DNA of 60,263 nucleotides from Rhodocyclaceae bacterium (GCA_023383815.1 JAHDYG010000021.1:1-60263), one strand, 5' to 3'. Counted from the stretch's first letter, positions 37,704 to 49,910 are shown. Made by a program: numbers and translations. Notes: generated from the letters alone by a model not told the origin.

Positions 37704-39019
37704 GCGCCCATCCCCTGATTCTGGCCGGCCTCGACGGCGACCGCACCTGGCGGATCGAGGACTACGTCGCGCGCGGTGGCTATGCTGCGCTGAAGCGGAT
37801 CATTGCCGAGAAGATTCCGGGCGAGCAGATCATCGCGGAGCTGAAGACCTCGGTACTGCGTGGGCGGGGCGGGGCAGGCTTTCCGACCGGACTCAAGTGG
37901 AGCTTCATGCCGCGCTCGTTTCCGGGCGACAAGTACCTGTGCTGCAACTCCGACGAGGGCGAGCCGGGTACCTTCAAGGATCGTGACATCCTGCGCTACA
38001 ACCCGCACAGCGTGATCGAAGGCATGATCATCGCCGGCTATGCGATGGGGGCTGCGCGCGGGTACAACTACATCCATGGCGAGATCTTCGAGATCTACGA
38101 ACGCTTCGAGGCAGCACTGGCCGAAGCCCGGGCGGCGAACCTGCTCGGTCAGAACATCCTCGGCAGTGATTTCTCGTTCGAACTGTTCGCGCATCACGGC
38201 TACGGCGCCTATATCTGTGGCGAGGAAACTGCGCTACTCGAATCGATCGAGGGCAAGAAAGGCCAGCCGCGCTTCAAGCCGCCATTTCCAGCCTCCTACG
38301 GGCTTTACGGCAAGCCGACGACGATCAACAACACCGAGACTTTCGCCTCGGTGCCGTTCATTCTCAATCTGGGCGGCCAGGGCTTTCTGGATCTGGGCAA
38401 ACCGAACAACGGTGGCACGAAGATCTTCTCGATCTCAGGCCATGTGAATCGTCCCGGCAATTACGAAGTCCGGATGGGTACGCCGTTTGCCGAGCTGCTC
38501 GAAATGGCCGGCGGAATGCGCGGCGGGCGCCGGCTCAAGGCCGTGATTCCAGGCGGGTCCTCGTCGCCGGTGCTGCCAGCCGACGTGATCATGGACTGCA
38601 CGCTCGACTACGACTCGATCTCGAAGGCTGGCTCGATGCTCGGTTCCGGGGCGGTCATCGTCATGGACGAGAGCACCTGCATGGTCAAGGCGCTCGAACG
38701 CCTGTCCTACTTCTATTTCGAGGAATCCTGCGGCCAATGCACGCCGTGCCGCGAAGGCACGGGCTGGCTGTACCGGGTCGTGCACCGGATCGAACACGGA
38801 CAGGGGCGACCGGACGATCTCGATCTCCTCAATTCGGTTACCGGCAACATCATGGGGCGCACGATCTGCGCGCTCGGTGATGCCGCGTCGATGCCGGTGC
38901 AGAGCTTCATCAAACACTTCGGTTCCGAATTCGAGTACCACATCGAACACCGGAAATGTCTCGTGCCGCCCGAGGTTCAATACGAGGGCAGCAACATCTA
39001 CGTGAGCCCGTCATGCTAG
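37700..39019 (+). CDS. nuoF: NADH-quinone oxidoreductase subunit F
   Basis: 51-kDa subunit binding NADH, FMN and cluster N3. 439 aa. [15 protein letters not shown] (NADH/FMN), [17 protein letters not shown], and cluster ligands in [15 protein letters not shown] plus a later cysteine in [10 protein letters not shown]. Translationally coupled to nuoE. In E. coli NuoF is one of the reported RavA-ViaA contacts, which is relevant to the cassette at 18.2-22.1 kb. Confidence 0.98.
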   Translation: MSAHPLILAGLDGDRTWRIEDYVARGGYAALKRIIAEKIPGEQIIAELKTSVLRGRGGAGFPTGLKWSFMPRSFPGDKYLCCNSDEGEPGTFKDRDILRYNPHSVIEGMIIAGYAMGAARGYNYIHGEIFEIYERFEAALAEARAANLLGQNILGSDFSFELFAHHGYGAYICGEETALLESIEGKKGQPRFKPPFPASYGLYGKPTTINNTETFASVPFILNLGGQGFLDLGKPNNGGTKIFSISGHVNRPGNYEVRMGTPFAELLEMAGGMRGGRRLKAVIPGGSSSPVLPADVIMDCTLDYDSISKAGSMLGSGAVIVMDESTCMVKALERLSYFYFEESCGQCTPCREGTGWLYRVVHRIEHGQGRPDDLDLLNSVTGNIMGRTICALGDAASMPVQSFIKHFGSEFEYHIEHRKCLVPPEVQYEGSNIYVSPSC

Positions 39020-41352
39020 AGATCGAAATCGACGGCAAGCAGGTATCGGTCGAGGACGGCAGCACCGTGATGGATGCCGCCACCCGGGCCGGCGTCTACA
39101 TCCCGCATTTCTGCTACCACAAGAAGCTCTCGATTGCCGCGAGCTGCCGCATGTGCCTGGTGCAGGTCGAGAAGGCGCCCAAGCCGCTGCCGGCCTGTGC
39201 GACGCCGGTCACGAACGGCATGAAGGTCATGACGCACTCCGATGCCGCGGTGAAGGCGCAGAAGGGCGTGATGGAGTTCCTGCTGATCAACCACCCGCTC
39301 GACTGCCCGATCTGCGATCAGGGGGGCGAGTGCCAGCTGCAGGATCTGGCGGTCGGCTACGGCTGCGGCCAGTCGCGCTACGAGGAAGAGAAGCGCGTCG
39401 TCGTCAATAAGAACCTCGGCCCGCTCGTGTCGACCGACATGACGCGCTGCATCCACTGCACCCGCTGCGTGCGCTTCACGCAGGAGATTGCCGGCGAGAT
39501 GGAACTCGGGCAGGCCTTCCGCGGCGAGCATGCCGAGATCATGCCCTTCATCGAGAAGACGGTCGATTCGGAGCTTTCGGGCAACATCATCGACCTGTGC
39601 CCGGTCGGAGCGCTGACCTCGAAGCCGTTCCGCTTTGCCGCCCGCACCTGGGAGCTGGCTCGCCGCAAGTCGGTGAGCCCGCATGATTCGCTCGGATCGA
39701 ACCTCATCGTCCAGGTCAAGCATGACGCGGTCAAGCGCGTGCTGCCGCTCGAGAACGAGGCGATCAACGAGTGCTGGCTGTCGGACAAGGATCGCTTCTC
39801 CTACGAGGGATTGAACTCCGAGGAGCGCCTGACAAACCCGATGATCAAGCAGTGCGGCCAGTGGAAGGAAGTCGACTGGCAGGCCGCGCTCGAATTCGTC
39901 GCCGCCGGTCTGCGTTCGAACGTCGGAGCGCACGGATCGGCTGCGCTTGGCGCCCTTGCGTCGCCGCATTCGACGGTCGAGGAACTCTATCTGCTGCAGA
40001 AATTGATCCGCGCGCTCGGCAGCGACAACGTCGACTTCCGCCTGCGGCAGGCTGATTTCCGGATGGATGGCGCCACGAGCGGTGCGCCGTGGCTGGGCAT
40101 GCCGATCGCTGAAGTCGGTGAACTCGACCGCCTGCTCGTGATCGGGAGTTTCCTGCGCAAGGACACACCGCTGCTCGCGCAGCGCGTGCGCCAGGCTGCG
40201 AAGAAGCGCGGCCTGCAGCTCAGCGTGGTGGGCGCGAGTGCCGAAGACTGGCTGATGCCGGTGCGCCATCGCGTGCTGCGCGCTCCCTCGGCGATGCCCG
40301 CCGCATTGCTCGAGATTGCGGTTGCGCTGGCGGCCGAGAAGGGCGTGGAACTGTCGGACGAGCTTGCTGCGCTGGGGACGGTGACCCCGTCGGATGAGGC
40401 ACGTGCGATTGCGCGCAGTCTCGCGAGCGGCCGCATGACTGCCGTGTGGCTTGGCAATCAGGCCGTCCAGAGTGCCTCCGCAACGGAGCTTCGGGTGCTC
40501 GCGCAGGAGATTGCGCGACTGGCTGGTGGCCGTGTCGGCGTGATCGGCGAGGCCGCGAACAGCGTGGGTGGCCATCTGGCTCGCGCGGTGCCGGGGGCGA
40601 ACGGACTCGATGCGAAACGGATGATCGAAGAGGCGCGCAAGGCCTACGTCCTGCTCCACTGCGAACCGGATCTGGACTTTGTCGACCCGGTGGCGACGCT
40701 GGCTGCACTGGATGCTGCTGAGTTCGTTGTCGGTTTGACCGCCTTCCGTTCTGAAGCGCTGATGGCACGAGCCCAGGTCCTGCTGCCGGTCGCACCGTTT
40801 GCTGAAACCTCCGGGACCTTCGTGAACTGCGAAGGCGCACGCCAGTCGTTCAGCGCCGTTACGCGGCCGCGCGGCAACACGCGCCCGGCCTGGAAGGTCC
40901 TGCGTGTGCTGGGCAATCTCCTCGATCTGCCGGGCTTCGAGTTCAACGATTCCGAGGCCGTGGCGGCAGAAGCGTTTGCCCGGGTGGCTGGAGAAGGACT
41001 TGGCAACGAGGTCTCCGCTGTGCGTCTCGAAGGGCTGCCGCGACCGCAGGGCATCGAGCGGCTCGCCGACGTGCCGATCCATTTTGCCGATCCGCTGGTG
41101 CGGCGTGCCTCGTCCCTGCAGCGCACCCGCGATGCCAAGGCGCCCGTCGCGCGCGCTGCGGCGGTGACGCTGGAGCAGGCAGGACTTGCCGGTGCCGTGC
41201 GTGCCCGGGTACGCAGCGAATGCGGATGCGTCGAGCTGGATGTGGTCGCAGATGACCGGATCGCGCCGGGGTGTGTCCAGGTTTCGGCCGCCCACGCAAC
41301 GACCGCCGCGCTGGGACCGATGTGCGGCAACCTCACCCTGGAGCGTGTCTGA
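39013..41352 (+). CDS. nuoG: NADH-quinone oxidoreductase subunit G
   Basis: Large Fe-S subunit of complex I. 779 aa. N-terminal [2Fe-2S] ferredoxin domain ([18 protein letters not shown]), [4Fe-4S] ligands in [10 protein letters not shown] and [10 protein letters not shown], then the molybdopterin-oxidoreductase-like fold (about 220-700) that has lost its cofactor in this family. The start at 39013 overlaps nuoF by 7 bases, and its stop overlaps nuoH by one base. Confidence 0.97.
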   Translation: MLEIEIDGKQVSVEDGSTVMDAATRAGVYIPHFCYHKKLSIAASCRMCLVQVEKAPKPLPACATPVTNGMKVMTHSDAAVKAQKGVMEFLLINHPLDCPICDQGGECQLQDLAVGYGCGQSRYEEEKRVVVNKNLGPLVSTDMTRCIHCTRCVRFTQEIAGEMELGQAFRGEHAEIMPFIEKTVDSELSGNIIDLCPVGALTSKPFRFAARTWELARRKSVSPHDSLGSNLIVQVKHDAVKRVLPLENEAINECWLSDKDRFSYEGLNSEERLTNPMIKQCGQWKEVDWQAALEFVAAGLRSNVGAHGSAALGALASPHSTVEELYLLQKLIRALGSDNVDFRLRQADFRMDGATSGAPWLGMPIAEVGELDRLLVIGSFLRKDTPLLAQRVRQAAKKRGLQLSVVGASAEDWLMPVRHRVLRAPSAMPAALLEIAVALAAEKGVELSDELAALGTVTPSDEARAIARSLASGRMTAVWLGNQAVQSASATELRVLAQEIARLAGGRVGVIGEAANSVGGHLARAVPGANGLDAKRMIEEARKAYVLLHCEPDLDFVDPVATLAALDAAEFVVGLTAFRSEALMARAQVLLPVAPFAETSGTFVNCEGARQSFSAVTRPRGNTRPAWKVLRVLGNLLDLPGFEFNDSEAVAAEAFARVAGEGLGNEVSAVRLEGLPRPQGIERLADVPIHFADPLVRRASSLQRTRDAKAPVARAAAVTLEQAGLAGAVRARVRSECGCVELDVVADDRIAPGCVQVSAAHATTAALGPMCGNLTLERV

Positions 41353-42401
41353 TGGAACAGTTGCTGCAACCGGTCGCACAGCTCTTCGGCCCGCTCTGGC
41401 CGCTGGTCTGGACGCTGGTGAAGATCGTCGCGATCATCGCCCCGCTGATGATCTGCGTCGCCTACCTGACCTATGCCGAGCGCAAGGTCATCGGCTACAT
41501 GCAGGTACGCATCGGACCGAACCGCGTTGGTCCGATCGGCCTGCTTCAGCCGATGGCAGATGGGATGAAGCTGCTCTTCAAGGAGATCATCGTTCCGTCG
41601 GGTGCGAACAAGGGGCTCTTCATCCTCGGACCGATCTTCGCCCTGGCCCCCGCGCTTGTCGCGTGGGCAGTGATTCCGTTCGGCGAGGGCATGGTGGTGG
41701 CCGATCTCAACGCTGGCCTGCTGTTTCTGCTCGCAGTCGCGTCGCTCGAAGTCTATGGCGTGATCATCGCTGGCTGGGCCTCGAACTCGAAGTATCCGTT
41801 CCTTGGCGCGATGCGTGCCTCGGCGCAGATGATCTCGTACGAGGTCGCGATGGGCTTTGCGCTCATCTGCGTGCTGCTGATCTCGGCCAGCCTCAACCTC
41901 ACCGACATCGTGATGTCGCAGGGCAAGGGCATGTTCCACGACATGGGTCTGTCCTTCCTGTCCTGGAACTGGCTGCCTCTGCTGCCGATGTTCGTCGTGT
42001 TCGTGATTTCCGGCATTGCCGAAACCAACCGCGCGCCGTTCGACGTTGTCGAAGGTGAGGCAGAGATCGTGGCCGGCCACATGGTCGAGTATTCGGGGAT
42101 GGCCTTTGCGCTGTTTTTCCTCGGCGAGTACGCGAACATGATCCTGGTGTCGGCAATGACCTCGATCCTGTTCCTCGGCGGCTGGCTCTCGCCGGTCGGC
42201 TTCCTCCCGGACGGATTCCACTGGTTCGCGCTCAAGACCGCGTTCATCCTGTTCCTGTTCCTGTGGGCGCGCGCGACTTTCCCGCGCTTCCGCTACGACC
42301 ACATCATGCGGCTGGGCTGGAAGGTATTCATTCCGATCACGCTGGTGTGGGTGATTGTCGTGGCAGTGTGGATGATGACCCCGCTGTCGATCTGGAGATA
42401 A
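41352..42401 (+). CDS. nuoH: NADH-quinone oxidoreductase subunit H
   Basis: Membrane subunit at the arm junction that shapes the quinone channel. 349 aa with about eight membrane segments. Signatures [35 protein letters not shown] and [13 protein letters not shown]. The ATG at 41352 shares its first base with the nuoG stop. Confidence 0.98.
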   Translation: MEQLLQPVAQLFGPLWPLVWTLVKIVAIIAPLMICVAYLTYAERKVIGYMQVRIGPNRVGPIGLLQPMADGMKLLFKEIIVPSGANKGLFILGPIFALAPALVAWAVIPFGEGMVVADLNAGLLFLLAVASLEVYGVIIAGWASNSKYPFLGAMRASAQMISYEVAMGFALICVLLISASLNLTDIVMSQGKGMFHDMGLSFLSWNWLPLLPMFVVFVISGIAETNRAPFDVVEGEAEIVAGHMVEYSGMAFALFFLGEYANMILVSAMTSILFLGGWLSPVGFLPDGFHWFALKTAFILFLFLWARATFPRFRYDHIMRLGWKVFIPITLVWVIVVAVWMMTPLSIWR

Positions 42402-42405
42402 GGCA

Positions 42406-42891
42406 ATGGGTGCCAAGGAATATTTCGGCAGCCTCTTCCTCACGGAACTGGTCAAGGGCATGGCGGTGACCGGCCGCCACCTCTTCGCGCGCAAGATCAC
42501 CGTCCAGTACCCGGACGAGAAGACGCCGCAGAGTCACCGCTTCCGCGGCCTGCATGCGCTGCGCCGCTACCCGAACGGGGAAGAGCGCTGCATCGCGTGC
42601 AAATTGTGCGAGGCCGTGTGTCCTGCGATGGCGATCACGATCGAGTCGGGCGAACGCGAGGACGGCTCGCGCCGCACCACGCGCTACGACATCGACCTGA
42701 CGAAGTGCATCTTCTGCGGGTTCTGCGAGGAAGCCTGTCCGGTCGATGCGATCGTCGAGACGCGCATCCTCGAATATCACGGCGAGAAGCGGGGCGATCT
42801 CTATTACACCAAGCAGATGCTGCTGGCAGTCGGGGACCGCAACGAGGCGCAGATCTCTGCCGACCGGGAAGCTGACGCGAAGTTTCGCTAA
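42406..42891 (+). CDS. nuoI: NADH-quinone oxidoreductase subunit I
   Basis: 23-kDa subunit with clusters N6a and N6b. 161 aa. Two [4Fe-4S] motifs, [12 protein letters not shown] and [12 protein letters not shown], after an amphipathic N-terminus that anchors it to the membrane arm. Starts four bases after nuoH. Confidence 0.98.
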   Translation: MGAKEYFGSLFLTELVKGMAVTGRHLFARKITVQYPDEKTPQSHRFRGLHALRRYPNGEERCIACKLCEAVCPAMAITIESGEREDGSRRTTRYDIDLTKCIFCGFCEEACPVDAIVETRILEYHGEKRGDLYYTKQMLLAVGDRNEAQISADREADAKFR

Positions 42892-42924
42892 GGGAGGGCG
42901 CCTGCGGGTGCCGATGAACCGATT

Positions 42925-43536
42925 ATGGAATTCAAGACTTTCGTCTTCTACGTGATGGCCGCGATTCTGGTGTTCGCCGCCGTGCGCGTCGTCACCGCGA
43001 GGAATCCCGTGCATGCGGCACTCTTCCTCGTGCTGTCGTTCTTCAGCGCGAGCGGGATCTGGCTGCTGCTGGAGGCCGAGTTTCTCGCGATCACGCTGGT
43101 GCTGGTCTACGTCGGCGCGGTGATGGTGCTGTTCCTCTTCGTCGTGATGATGCTCGACATCAACATCGAGCGCATGCGCCAGGGGTTCTGGTCGAATCTG
43201 CCGGTCGGTGCGCTCGTCGGCATCCTGCTCGTGGTGCAGATGGCGCTGGTGCTGGGGGGACGCTACTTCGGTGTCGAGGCGATGCCGGCGCCGCCGGCGG
43301 CGTCCGAGACCTACAGCAATACACGCGAGATCGGCCGTCTGCTCTATACGGAGTACGTCTATCCGTTCGAACTGGCTTCGCTGGTGCTGCTCGTGGCGAT
43401 GGTTGCCGCCGTCACGCTGACGCTCAGGAAGCGCAAGGATGCCCGCCATCTGAATCCTGCGGAACAGATCGCGGTGCGCCGCGAGGATCGTGTCCGCCTG
43501 GTATCGATGCCTGCAGAAAAGGACCAACAACCGTGA
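42925..43536 (+). CDS. nuoJ: NADH-quinone oxidoreductase subunit J
   Basis: Membrane subunit with five hydrophobic segments. 203 aa. Conserved section [20 protein letters not shown], including the pi-bulge helix region, and a charged C-terminal tail (about 165-203) on the cytoplasmic side. Lies 33 bases after nuoI. Confidence 0.96.
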   Translation: MEFKTFVFYVMAAILVFAAVRVVTARNPVHAALFLVLSFFSASGIWLLLEAEFLAITLVLVYVGAVMVLFLFVVMMLDINIERMRQGFWSNLPVGALVGILLVVQMALVLGGRYFGVEAMPAPPAASETYSNTREIGRLLYTEYVYPFELASLVLLVAMVAAVTLTLRKRKDARHLNPAEQIAVRREDRVRLVSMPAEKDQQP

Positions 43537-43567
43537 AGATGCCTTTGCCGTTCGACGGGGGATACTG

Positions 43568-43873
43568 ATGCTGTCGCTTTCCCATTACCTGATCCTCGGC
43601 GCGATTCTGTTCGCGATCGGCGTGGTCGGCATCTTCCTCAACCGGAAGAACCTGATCGTCCTGCTGATGGCAATCGAGCTGATGCTGCTCGCCGTCAATA
43701 TCAACTTTGTCGCCTTTTCGCACTACATGGGTGACCTGGCGGGACAGATCTTCGTTTTCTTCATCCTCACCGTGGCTGCGGCCGAGTCGGCGATCGGGCT
43801 TGCAATCCTGGTCGTGCTGTTCCGCAACCTGCGCACCATCAACGTGGAAGACCTGGACAGCCTCAAGGGTTAA
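43568..43873 (+). CDS. nuoK: NADH-quinone oxidoreductase subunit K
   Basis: MrpC-like proton-path subunit. 101 aa with three membrane helices. Conserved glutamates in [17 protein letters not shown] and [18 protein letters not shown] chose the ATG at 43568 ([11 protein letters not shown]); an upstream in-frame start would overlap nuoJ. Confidence 0.97.
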   Translation: MLSLSHYLILGAILFAIGVVGIFLNRKNLIVLLMAIELMLLAVNINFVAFSHYMGDLAGQIFVFFILTVAAAESAIGLAILVVLFRNLRTINVEDLDSLKG

Positions 43874-43875
43874 CG

Positions 43876-45891
43876 ATGTCGGACATGAAAGCGCTCTATC
43901 TCCTCGTCCCGCTGGCGCCGCTCGCCGGAGCAATCCTGGCCGGGTTGTTCGGCAGGCAGCTGGGCCGCAGCGGTGCACACGGGGTCACGATCCTCGGGGT
44001 GCTCGTGGCCTTCCTGGCCTCGGTCGTCATCTTCCAGGACGTGCGCAACGGCCATCTCTTCAACGGCACCGTCTACACCTGGATGGAAAGCGGCGGCCTG
44101 AAGTTCGAGATCGGCTTCCTGATCGATCCGCTGACCACGATGATGATGCTCGTCGTCACCTTCGTGTCGCTGATGGTGCACATCTACACGATCGGCTACA
44201 TGAAGGACGATCCGGGCTACCAGCGCTTCTTCAGCTACATCTCGCTGTTCACGTTCTCGATGCTGATGCTGGTGATGTCGAACAACTTCCTCCAGCTCTT
44301 CTTCGGCTGGGAGGCGGTGGGCCTCGTCTCGTATCTGCTGATCGGCTTCTGGCACGACCGTCCGACCGCGATCTACGCCAACCTCAAGGCCTTCCTCGTC
44401 AACCGCGTCGGCGACTTTGGCTTTCTGCTCGGGATCGGCCTGATTGCTGCCTACGCGGGCAGCCTCAATTACGCCGAGGTGTTCGCGAAGGCCGAAGGGC
44501 TTGCGGCGATGGAGATGGCAGGTACCGGCTGGCCGCTGATGACCGCAATCTGCATCTGTCTTTTCATCGGGGCGATGGGCAAGTCTGCTCAGGTGCCGCT
44601 GCACGTCTGGCTGCCTGACTCGATGGAAGGTCCGACGCCGATCTCGGCGCTGATCCACGCTGCGACGATGGTGACCGCCGGTATCTTCATGGTTGCGCGC
44701 ATGTCGCCGCTCTTTGAGCTGTCCGACGCAGCCTTGTCGTTCGTGCTCGTGATCGGTGCGACGACCGCCCTGTTCATGGGTTTCCTGGGCATCGTGCAGA
44801 ACGACATCAAGCGCGTGGTGGCCTACTCGACGCTGTCCCAGCTCGGCTACATGACGGTCGCGCTCGGTGTTTCCGCGTATTCGGCGGCGGTCTTCCACCT
44901 GATGACCCATGCCTTCTTCAAGGCCTTGCTGTTCCTCGGTGCGGGCTCGGTCATCATCGGCATGCACCACGACCAGGACATGCGCAACATGGGCGGGCTG
45001 CGCAAGTACATGCCGATCACCTGGATCACATCGCTGCTCGGCTCACTCGCGCTGATCGGCTTTCCGCTGTTCTCGGGTTTCTACTCCAAGGACTCGATCA
45101 TCGAGGCCGTGCACGCAGCGACGATCCCCGGTGCCGGCTATGCGCTGGTATGCGTGCTGCTCGGTGTGTTCGTGACGGCGTTCTATTCGTTCCGGATGTA
45201 CTTCCTGGTCTTCCATGGCGAGGAGCGTTTCGGCAAGGCGCATCATGATCATCATGGCGATCATGAAGACGAGGAGCCGTCATCCGATCACCACCACGGC
45301 CTCGCGCCGGGCCAGAAGCCGCATGAATCGCCATGGGTCGTGACGCTGCCGCTCGTGCTGCTTGCGATTCCGTCGGTGCTGATCGGCATGATCACGATCG
45401 AGCCGATGCTGTTCGGAACCTGGTTCCAGAGCGCGATCTTCGTCGCCGACAACCACGTCGGCCTGTCGCAGCTCGCAGCCTCGTTCACAGGAGCGTTCGG
45501 AATGGCGGCCCATGGTCTGGTCACGGCGCCGTTCTGGCTGGCGATGGCCGGTGTCGTGCTGTCCTGGTACTTCTACATGCGCCGGCCGGACATTCCGGCG
45601 GCAATCCAGCGCCGCTTCAGTGCGATTCATACCGTGCTGGAGAACAAGTACTACTTCGACCGCTTCAACGAGATCGTCTTTGCTGCCGGTGCGCGGGTGC
45701 TCGGCACCGGGCTGTGGAAGGGGGGCGACCGCGCGCTGATCGATGGCGTGGCGGTCAACGGTTCGGCCCGACTGGTTGGCTGGGTTGCCCAGATCGCCCG
45801 TCTGGTTCAGACCGGGCATCTGTACCAGTACGCCCTGGCGATGATCGTCGGCGTGTTCGTGCTGCTGACCTTCTGGCTCAACCTCGGGTGA
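43876..45891 (+). CDS. nuoL: NADH-quinone oxidoreductase subunit L
   Basis: Largest antiporter-like subunit, with the long lateral helix. 671 aa, about 16 membrane segments. Conserved LQLFFGWEAVGLVSYLLIGFW, GKSAQVPLHVWLPDSMEGPTP and the lysine in VAYSTLSQLGYM. Residues 456-475 form a hydrophilic loop with eight histidines and many acidic residues, discussed as a finding. Follows nuoK after two bases. Confidence 0.97.
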   Translation: MSDMKALYLLVPLAPLAGAILAGLFGRQLGRSGAHGVTILGVLVAFLASVVIFQDVRNGHLFNGTVYTWMESGGLKFEIGFLIDPLTTMMMLVVTFVSLMVHIYTIGYMKDDPGYQRFFSYISLFTFSMLMLVMSNNFLQLFFGWEAVGLVSYLLIGFWHDRPTAIYANLKAFLVNRVGDFGFLLGIGLIAAYAGSLNYAEVFAKAEGLAAMEMAGTGWPLMTAICICLFIGAMGKSAQVPLHVWLPDSMEGPTPISALIHAATMVTAGIFMVARMSPLFELSDAALSFVLVIGATTALFMGFLGIVQNDIKRVVAYSTLSQLGYMTVALGVSAYSAAVFHLMTHAFFKALLFLGAGSVIIGMHHDQDMRNMGGLRKYMPITWITSLLGSLALIGFPLFSGFYSKDSIIEAVHAATIPGAGYALVCVLLGVFVTAFYSFRMYFLVFHGEERFGKAHHDHHGDHEDEEPSSDHHHGLAPGQKPHESPWVVTLPLVLLAIPSVLIGMITIEPMLFGTWFQSAIFVADNHVGLSQLAASFTGAFGMAAHGLVTAPFWLAMAGVVLSWYFYMRRPDIPAAIQRRFSAIHTVLENKYYFDRFNEIVFAAGARVLGTGLWKGGDRALIDGVAVNGSARLVGWVAQIARLVQTGHLYQYALAMIVGVFVLLTFWLNLG

Positions 45892-45996
45892 GCCGGCGCG
45901 GGCGGCGCGACGAAGCAACACAGCGAACTACGTAAGCGGATCACCGAAACCTGAACAACGAGCGTCCTGCTGGGACGCGCTGAACGGAAAGCAACA

Positions 45997-47478
45997 ATGA
46001 CGGGTATGCCACTCCTTAGTCTCGCGATCTGGATCCCGATCCTGGGCGGACTGCTCGTGCTCGCCACGGGCGCAGATCGCAATGCGCCGCTGGCGCGCAT
46101 GCTTGCGCTGGGCGTCGCCGTGGTCGGGTTTCTCGTCACGCTACCGCTGTTCGCGGGGTTCGATACGACTACAAGCGCCATGCAGTTCTCGGAATTCGCT
46201 CCGTGGATTCCGCGCTTCAACATCAACTACCACCTCGGTGTGGACGGCATCTCGATGCTGTTCGTGGTGCTCAACGCCTTCATCACCGTGATGGTGGTGA
46301 TCGCAGGCTGGCAGGTGATCCAGGAGCGTGTCGCCCAGTACATGGCGGCCTTCCTGATCATGTCCGGCCTCATGAACGGGATCTTCTCGGCGCTCGACGG
46401 CGTGCTCTTCTACGTCTTCTTCGAGGCGTCGCTGATTCCGCTTTATCTGATCATCGGCATCTGGGGGGGCGCCAATCGCGTCTATGCTGCGATCAAGTTC
46501 TTTCTGTTCACGCTCGCCGGCTCGCTGCTGATGCTGGTCGCAGTGCTTTACCTCTTCGTGGAAGCGGGCGGCAGCTTCAGCATTCTCGACTGGCACAAGC
46601 TGCCGCTCGGCATGACACCGCAGACGATGATCTTCTGGGCCTTCCTGATCGCGTTCGCAGTCAAGGTGCCGATGTGGCCGGTGCACACCTGGCTGCCCGA
46701 TGCCCACGTCGAGGCGCCCACTGGCGGTTCGGTGGTGCTGGCCGCGATCGCACTCAAACTCGGCGCCTACGGGTTCCTGCGATTCTCGCTCCCCATCGTG
46801 CCGGATGCGGCACAGGCCATGGCGCCGCTCGTGATCACGCTGTCGCTGATCGCGGTCGTGTATATCGGTTTCGTCGCACTCGTGCAGACCGACATGAAGA
46901 AGCTGGTGGCCTACTCGTCGATCGCTCACATGGGGTTCGTGACGCTGGGCTTCTTCATGTTCAACAGCCTCGGCATCGAAGGCGCGCTGGTGCAGATGAT
47001 CTCGCACGGTTTCGTGTCGGGTGCGATGTTCCTGTGCATCGGCGTTCTCTACGACCGCATGCATTCGCGCAACATCGCCGACTACGGCGGCGTCGTGCGT
47101 ACGATGCCGAAGTTCGCCGCGTTCTTCATGCTGTTTGCGATGGCCAATGCCGGCCTGCCCGGAACCAGCGGTTTCGTCGGCGAGTTCATGGTCATTCTTG
47201 GCGCGGTGAAGTTCAACTTCTGGGTCGCCTTCCTTGCGGCGACGACCCTGATTCTCGGCGCGGCGTACACGCTGTGGATGTACAAGCGGGTGGTCTTCGG
47301 TGCGATTGCGAACGATCACGTGGCCCAGTTGCAGGACATCAACGGCCGCGAGTCTGCCTTCCTCGCGATTCTCGCCCTGTGTGTGCTGGCGATGGGCGTC
47401 TATCCCTTCCCCTTCACTGAAGTGATGCACGCTTCGGTCGATGAACTCCTGCGGCATGTTGCCGTGAGCAAGCTCTGA
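45997..47478 (+). CDS. nuoM: NADH-quinone oxidoreductase subunit M
   Basis: Antiporter-like proton-pumping subunit. 493 aa, about 14 membrane segments. Conserved [18 protein letters not shown] with the key glutamate, [20 protein letters not shown] and [17 protein letters not shown] 105-base gap separates it from nuoL; I see no promoter in that gap. Confidence 0.97.
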   Translation: MTGMPLLSLAIWIPILGGLLVLATGADRNAPLARMLALGVAVVGFLVTLPLFAGFDTTTSAMQFSEFAPWIPRFNINYHLGVDGISMLFVVLNAFITVMVVIAGWQVIQERVAQYMAAFLIMSGLMNGIFSALDGVLFYVFFEASLIPLYLIIGIWGGANRVYAAIKFFLFTLAGSLLMLVAVLYLFVEAGGSFSILDWHKLPLGMTPQTMIFWAFLIAFAVKVPMWPVHTWLPDAHVEAPTGGSVVLAAIALKLGAYGFLRFSLPIVPDAAQAMAPLVITLSLIAVVYIGFVALVQTDMKKLVAYSSIAHMGFVTLGFFMFNSLGIEGALVQMISHGFVSGAMFLCIGVLYDRMHSRNIADYGGVVRTMPKFAAFFMLFAMANAGLPGTSGFVGEFMVILGAVKFNFWVAFLAATTLILGAAYTLWMYKRVVFGAIANDHVAQLQDINGRESAFLAILALCVLAMGVYPFPFTEVMHASVDELLRHVAVSKL

Positions 47479-47515
47479 ACGAGCGGACGAGACACTTTAC
47501 CGGACTGGTCAGAAG

Positions 47516-48985
47516 ATGAACTTTGTTGTCCCGGACTTCTACCCTGCAGCAGCCGAGATCTTCGTGGCCGTCATGGCCCTTGCGATCATGCTGGCCACCA
47601 CCTTCGCGCGACGGATCGCGACCGCGCTCGCCTATGGGCTTACCCAGGTGACGCTGATGATCGCGGCCGTGATCACGCTGTTCTCGGCCGACGCGAGCAC
47701 GGCGCTGACCTTCAGCAACATGTACATCTCGGACCTGATGGGCAGCCTGCTCAAGCTGATGATCTATTTTGCGGTCGCGGTCGGCCTGCTGTACGGGCGT
47801 AGCTACCTTGCCGACCGGAAGATGGACCGGCCGGAGTACTTCCTGCTCGCGCTGCTGATGACGCTGGGCATGATGGTCATGGTCAGTGCGAACCACATGC
47901 TGTCGATGTACATCGGGCTCGAGCTGATGTCGCTGTCGCTCTATGCGATGGTTGCCTTCGATCGCGAGTCCGTGCGCTCGACTGAAGCGGCGATGAAGTA
48001 CTTCGTGCTTGGCGCGCTTGCGTCCGGAATGTTGCTCTACGGCATGTCGATGATCTACGGTGCGACCGGGAGCATGGAGTTTTCGGGAATCACGCAGGCG
48101 CTCTATCACCAGGCGGGCAACCAGACCGTGCTGCTCTTTGGTGTCGTGTTCCTGATGGCGGGGCTGGCGTTCAAGCTCGGGGTAGTGCCGTTCCACATGT
48201 GGGTGCCTGATGTCTATCACGGGGCACCGACGGCCGTGACCTTGATGATCGCAACGGCGCCGAAGCTCGCGGCCTTCGCGATGACGATGCGCTTGCTGGT
48301 GTTCGGGCTGTTCGAACTTGCACAGCACTGGCAGTCGATGCTCATGTTCCTCGCCGTGCTCTCGATCGTGCTGGGGAACGTCGCAGCGATCGCTCAGACC
48401 AATATCAAGCGCATGCTGGCCTATTCGGGTATCTCGCACATGGGATTCATGCTGCTTGCGCTGCTCTCCGGCGTCGTCGAAGGCGATCGCCACTTCGCGT
48501 TGAATGCCTACAGTTCGGCGATGTTCTATGCGATTTCGTACGTCATCATGGGTCTGGCGTCGTTCGGCATGGTCATCCTGCTGTCGAGGGCAGGGTTCGA
48601 GGCAGAGCGCATCGATGACTTCAAGGGCCTGAACAAGCGCAGTTCATGGTTTGCCGCGATGATGATGATCGTGATGTTCTCGATGGCGGGGATTCCCTTC
48701 TTCATCGGCTTCTTCGCCAAGTTCGCGGTCCTGCAGGCGGTCGTCGCGGCAGGTTACATCTGGCTTGCCGTGCTGGCGGTCCTGATGTCCCTGATCGGTG
48801 CGTACTACTATCTGCGCGTCGTCAAGCTGATGTATTTCGACGAGCCGGAGGATACCGCGCCGATTCACGCACCCGCCGACGTGCGTCTGATCCTGTCGGT
48901 CAACGGGCTGGCGATCGCGTTCCTCGGCCTGCTCCCGCAGGGATTGATGTCCCTGTGCGCGAGTGCGCTGATCGCGTCGTTCTGA
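47516..48985 (+). CDS. nuoN: NADH-quinone oxidoreductase subunit N
   Basis: Third antiporter-like subunit. 489 aa, about 14 membrane segments. Conserved [37 protein letters not shown] and [17 protein letters not shown]. Completes the 14-subunit set. Confidence 0.97.
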   Translation: MNFVVPDFYPAAAEIFVAVMALAIMLATTFARRIATALAYGLTQVTLMIAAVITLFSADASTALTFSNMYISDLMGSLLKLMIYFAVAVGLLYGRSYLADRKMDRPEYFLLALLMTLGMMVMVSANHMLSMYIGLELMSLSLYAMVAFDRESVRSTEAAMKYFVLGALASGMLLYGMSMIYGATGSMEFSGITQALYHQAGNQTVLLFGVVFLMAGLAFKLGVVPFHMWVPDVYHGAPTAVTLMIATAPKLAAFAMTMRLLVFGLFELAQHWQSMLMFLAVLSIVLGNVAAIAQTNIKRMLAYSGISHMGFMLLALLSGVVEGDRHFALNAYSSAMFYAISYVIMGLASFGMVILLSRAGFEAERIDDFKGLNKRSSWFAAMMMIVMFSMAGIPFFIGFFAKFAVLQAVVAAGYIWLAVLAVLMSLIGAYYYLRVVKLMYFDEPEDTAPIHAPADVRLILSVNGLAIAFLGLLPQGLMSLCASALIASF

Positions 48986-48995
48986 GACGGAGCCG

Positions 48996-49322
48996 ATGGA
49001 GCAGGGGTTCGGGATCTTCCTCCTGCTTGCGTTCGCATTTGTCGTTGCGAATCTGCCCTTTCTGTTCGAGCGCGTACTCTTCGTCCTTCCGCCGCCCGGT
49101 GGTCGCAAGGGGTTCGGCTGGCGGCTGCTCGAACTCGTCGTCCTGTATCTGATTGTAGGGACTGTCGCGCTTGTACTGGAGGCGCGCGCTCATGGCGGAA
49201 GCTACCCGCAGGGCTGGCAGTTCTACGCGACGACGTTCTGCCTCTTCGTCGTGTTCGCCTTTCCGGGTTTCGTCTATCGCCACTTGCTGCGCAGACGCAG
49301 CGATGTGGTCCGGGTGGCCTGA
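48996..49322 (+). CDS. DUF2818 family membrane protein
   Basis: 108 aa with three hydrophobic segments (about 5-30, 43-62, 75-95). I recognise the DUF2818 family by its place directly after nuoN and by motifs such as ANLPFLFER and FAFPGFVYRHLLRRR. It is part of the nuo transcription unit (10 bases after nuoN). Function is unknown; a complex I accessory role is inferred from context only. Confidence 0.8.
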   Translation: MEQGFGIFLLLAFAFVVANLPFLFERVLFVLPPPGGRKGFGWRLLELVVLYLIVGTVALVLEARAHGGSYPQGWQFYATTFCLFVVFAFPGFVYRHLLRRRSDVVRVA

Positions 49323-49343
49323 ACACGGCGTGGAGAAGTGCGC

Positions 49344-49895
49344 ATGCAAGATGATCGTGATCCGCTCGAGGAAGTGCCGGTCGATTCCGAGCCGGTGTTC
49401 CAGGGCGTCCTGCTCGATGTGCGCCGTGACCGCGTCCGCCTGCCGGACGGAAAGCTGACGACGCGCGAGTACATCCGCCATCCGGGGGCGACGGTAATCG
49501 TTGCCGTCCTGCCCGATGGTCGCCTCCTGTTCGAGCGCCAGTTCCGTTACCCGCTGGGTCGCGCCTTTCTCGAACTGCCCGCCGGCAAGATCGATGCGGG
49601 GGAGGAACTGCTCGCATGCGCGCAGCGCGAACTGCGCGAAGAGACCGGCTACGAGGCGGATACCTGGACGTACCTGGGTGTCACGCATCCGTGCATCGGC
49701 TATTCGGACGAGCGGATCGAGATCTTTCTCGCGCGCGACCTCAGGCATGTTGGGCACGCGCTCGACGATGAGGAGTTTCTCGAAGTGCTCACGCTTGGTG
49801 TCGACGAAGCGATCGAGGCGGTTCACGATGGGCGCATCACGGATGGAAAGACCATCGCGGCACTGTTTCTGGCGCTGCGCGCGCTGAAGGACTGA
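49344..49895 (+). CDS. NUDIX hydrolase, ADP-ribose pyrophosphatase-like
   Basis: 183 aa. The Nudix box is complete: GKIDAGEELLACAQRELREE followed by TGY, matching GX5EX7REUXEEXGU. Upstream TREYIRHPGATVIVAVLPDG and downstream YLGVTHPCIGYSDERIEIF fit the ADP-ribose pyrophosphatase group (NudF-like). The ATG at 49344 is preceded by GGAG at 8 bases; a GTG at 49338 is in frame but too close to it. A role next to complex I in NAD/ADP-ribose housekeeping is inferred. Confidence 0.88.
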   Translation: MQDDRDPLEEVPVDSEPVFQGVLLDVRRDRVRLPDGKLTTREYIRHPGATVIVAVLPDGRLLFERQFRYPLGRAFLELPAGKIDAGEELLACAQRELREETGYEADTWTYLGVTHPCIGYSDERIEIFLARDLRHVGHALDDEEFLEVLTLGVDEAIEAVHDGRITDGKTIAALFLALRALKD

Positions 49896-49910
49896 GCCTG
49901 CGGGCTGGCT

